Assembly: GCA_029856145.1 (NCBI GenBank)
Contig: JAHQWK010000012.1
Location: 115,714-179,713, forward strand
DNA: 64,000 nucleotides
Direction of reading: 5' to 3'
DNA from: Promethearchaeia archaeon
GTDB lineage: Archaea > Asgardarchaeota > Lokiarchaeia > Sigyniarchaeales > SOKP01
The position numbers and the translations under genes are program-made. The notes under the pieces were generated by a model. That model ran no database searches and was not told the DNA's origin. It saw nothing but the letters and a program-made list of their open reading frames with translations. The number at the start of each line of letters is the position of its first letter. Position 1 is the stretch's first letter. Of the stretch, positions 63,755-64,000 are shown piece by piece.

Positions 63755-63910
63755 TTAGGTTCTGCAATCTTGCATAACAGTTAGAATTTTGCTTTTTAAG
63801 TCTTTTAACTGTTGTAATCTTTTTCTAAAAATCTCAATTTTTGTTTGATTATATAACCGTAAATTAGAAGTGATTTGTTTTTCAATTTCCTGAATGAAAG
63901 TTTGCTGCAT
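63755..63910 (-). CDS. Possible 51-residue helical protein
   Basis: A short minus-strand frame, ATG at 63908-63910 and TAA at 63755-63757, encodes a charged, helical peptide (QQTFIQEIEKQI, RKRLQQLKDLKSKIL). It resembles the end helix of a type I restriction specificity subunit, but that is a weak likeness. The surrounding 63628-64000 has no other convincing gene on either strand. Confidence 0.3.
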   Translation of the reverse strand: MQQTFIQEIEKQITSNLRLYNQTKIEIFRKRLQQLKDLKSKILTVMQDCRT

Positions 63911-64000
63911 AATTGAGAATTGGTAAAACTGAATTTAAAGAAAAGGGTATAAAAATTCCCATTAAACATTTTTGTAGTTATTTTAGTACTACATTTCACT

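Noticed and set aside
63643..63768. Plus-strand coding-like fragment containing RIEPIHLDKDHKYYEKG
   Set aside because: About 40 codons look protein-like but there is no start codon, a stop closes it upstream and no family is recognised; too weak to list as a gene.
63805..63999. 64-residue minus-strand frame at the window end
   Set aside because: Low-complexity composition and out of frame with the better candidate at 63755-63910; no support.
1..64000. CRISPR arrays, insertion sequences, rRNA operons
   Set aside because: No regular direct repeats with spacers, no transposase motifs and no rRNA-like sequence were found on reading the window.

Overview
The window reads as a chromosomal piece of an AT-rich Asgard archaeon, most likely Lokiarchaeia-like (Promethearchaeota). 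The reasoning is mixed. The genes are archaeal in kind: an F420-non-reducing hydrogenase with heterodisulfide reductase (Hdr) subunits, HypCDEF, formylmethanofuran dehydrogenase subunit A, a formaldehyde-activating enzyme domain and an intron-containing tRNA. There is also a selenocysteine-type hydrogenase mini-subunit, a trait reported for methanococci and Lokiarchaeota, and a protein ending in a longin-like domain. Bacterial-looking genes (glycyl radical enzyme, PAS histidine kinase, DUF1499, DUF998, YyaL) are interspersed, as is usual in Asgard genomes. I see no rRNA, CRISPR array, insertion sequence or integrase.

Layout. 1-3.8 kb: truncated endonuclease V, a CooC-like ATPase, HypC, an unknown protein, a RelE/ParE toxin-antitoxin pair and a decayed reading frame. 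3.8-8.1 kb (minus strand): operon vhuG-vhuA-vhuU-hdrC-hdrB. vhuU is a 48-codon gene with an in-frame TGA (selenocysteine) followed by a SECIS-like RNA fold. 8.7-11.0 kb (plus strand, divergent): TusA-like, YeeE/YedE transporter and DsrE/F/H-like genes, a sulfur- or selenium-handling locus. 11.2-18.7 kb: HypE, HypD and HypF (hydrogenase maturation), broken by an MNT/HepT module whose hepT carries a stop codon and by a PI-PLC-like gene, then a winged-helix ferredoxin. 18.8-22.5 kb: a PurF paralogue lacking the catalytic Cys, facing true PurF, then MobA. 22.6-32.3 kb: response regulator, FwdA, small proteins, tRNA-Cys with two introns (minus strand), GNAT, a PP-loop enzyme and a large PAS histidine kinase. 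33-37 kb: second Hdr operon hdrC-hdrB-hdrA. 37-50 kb: lipid synthesis, the longin-like protein, a GNAT-radical SAM pair, an RHH protein, a methyltransferase, tandem paralogues and YyaL. 50-54.6 kb: glycyl radical enzyme with its activase, nitroreductase, peroxiredoxin. 55.4-58.2 kb: a DapA-Fae fusion with an unknown partner enzyme. 58.3-64 kb: UDP-sugar dehydrogenase, membrane proteins, GNAT and CPBP protease.

How it fits together. The Vhu/Hdr genes, four Hyp factors, two Hdr sets, FwdA, Fae and a CooC-like protein point to an H2- and ferredoxin-linked, tetrahydromethanopterin-type C1 metabolism, probably fermentative or syntrophic. The most noteworthy items are the selenoprotein VhuU with its SECIS candidate, the VhuG with an exactly duplicated eight-Cys domain, the DapA-Fae fusion (possible formaldehyde channelling), and the tRNA-Cys with one intron in the anticodon loop and a second in the T loop. 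All calls come from reading the sequence; no database search was run.
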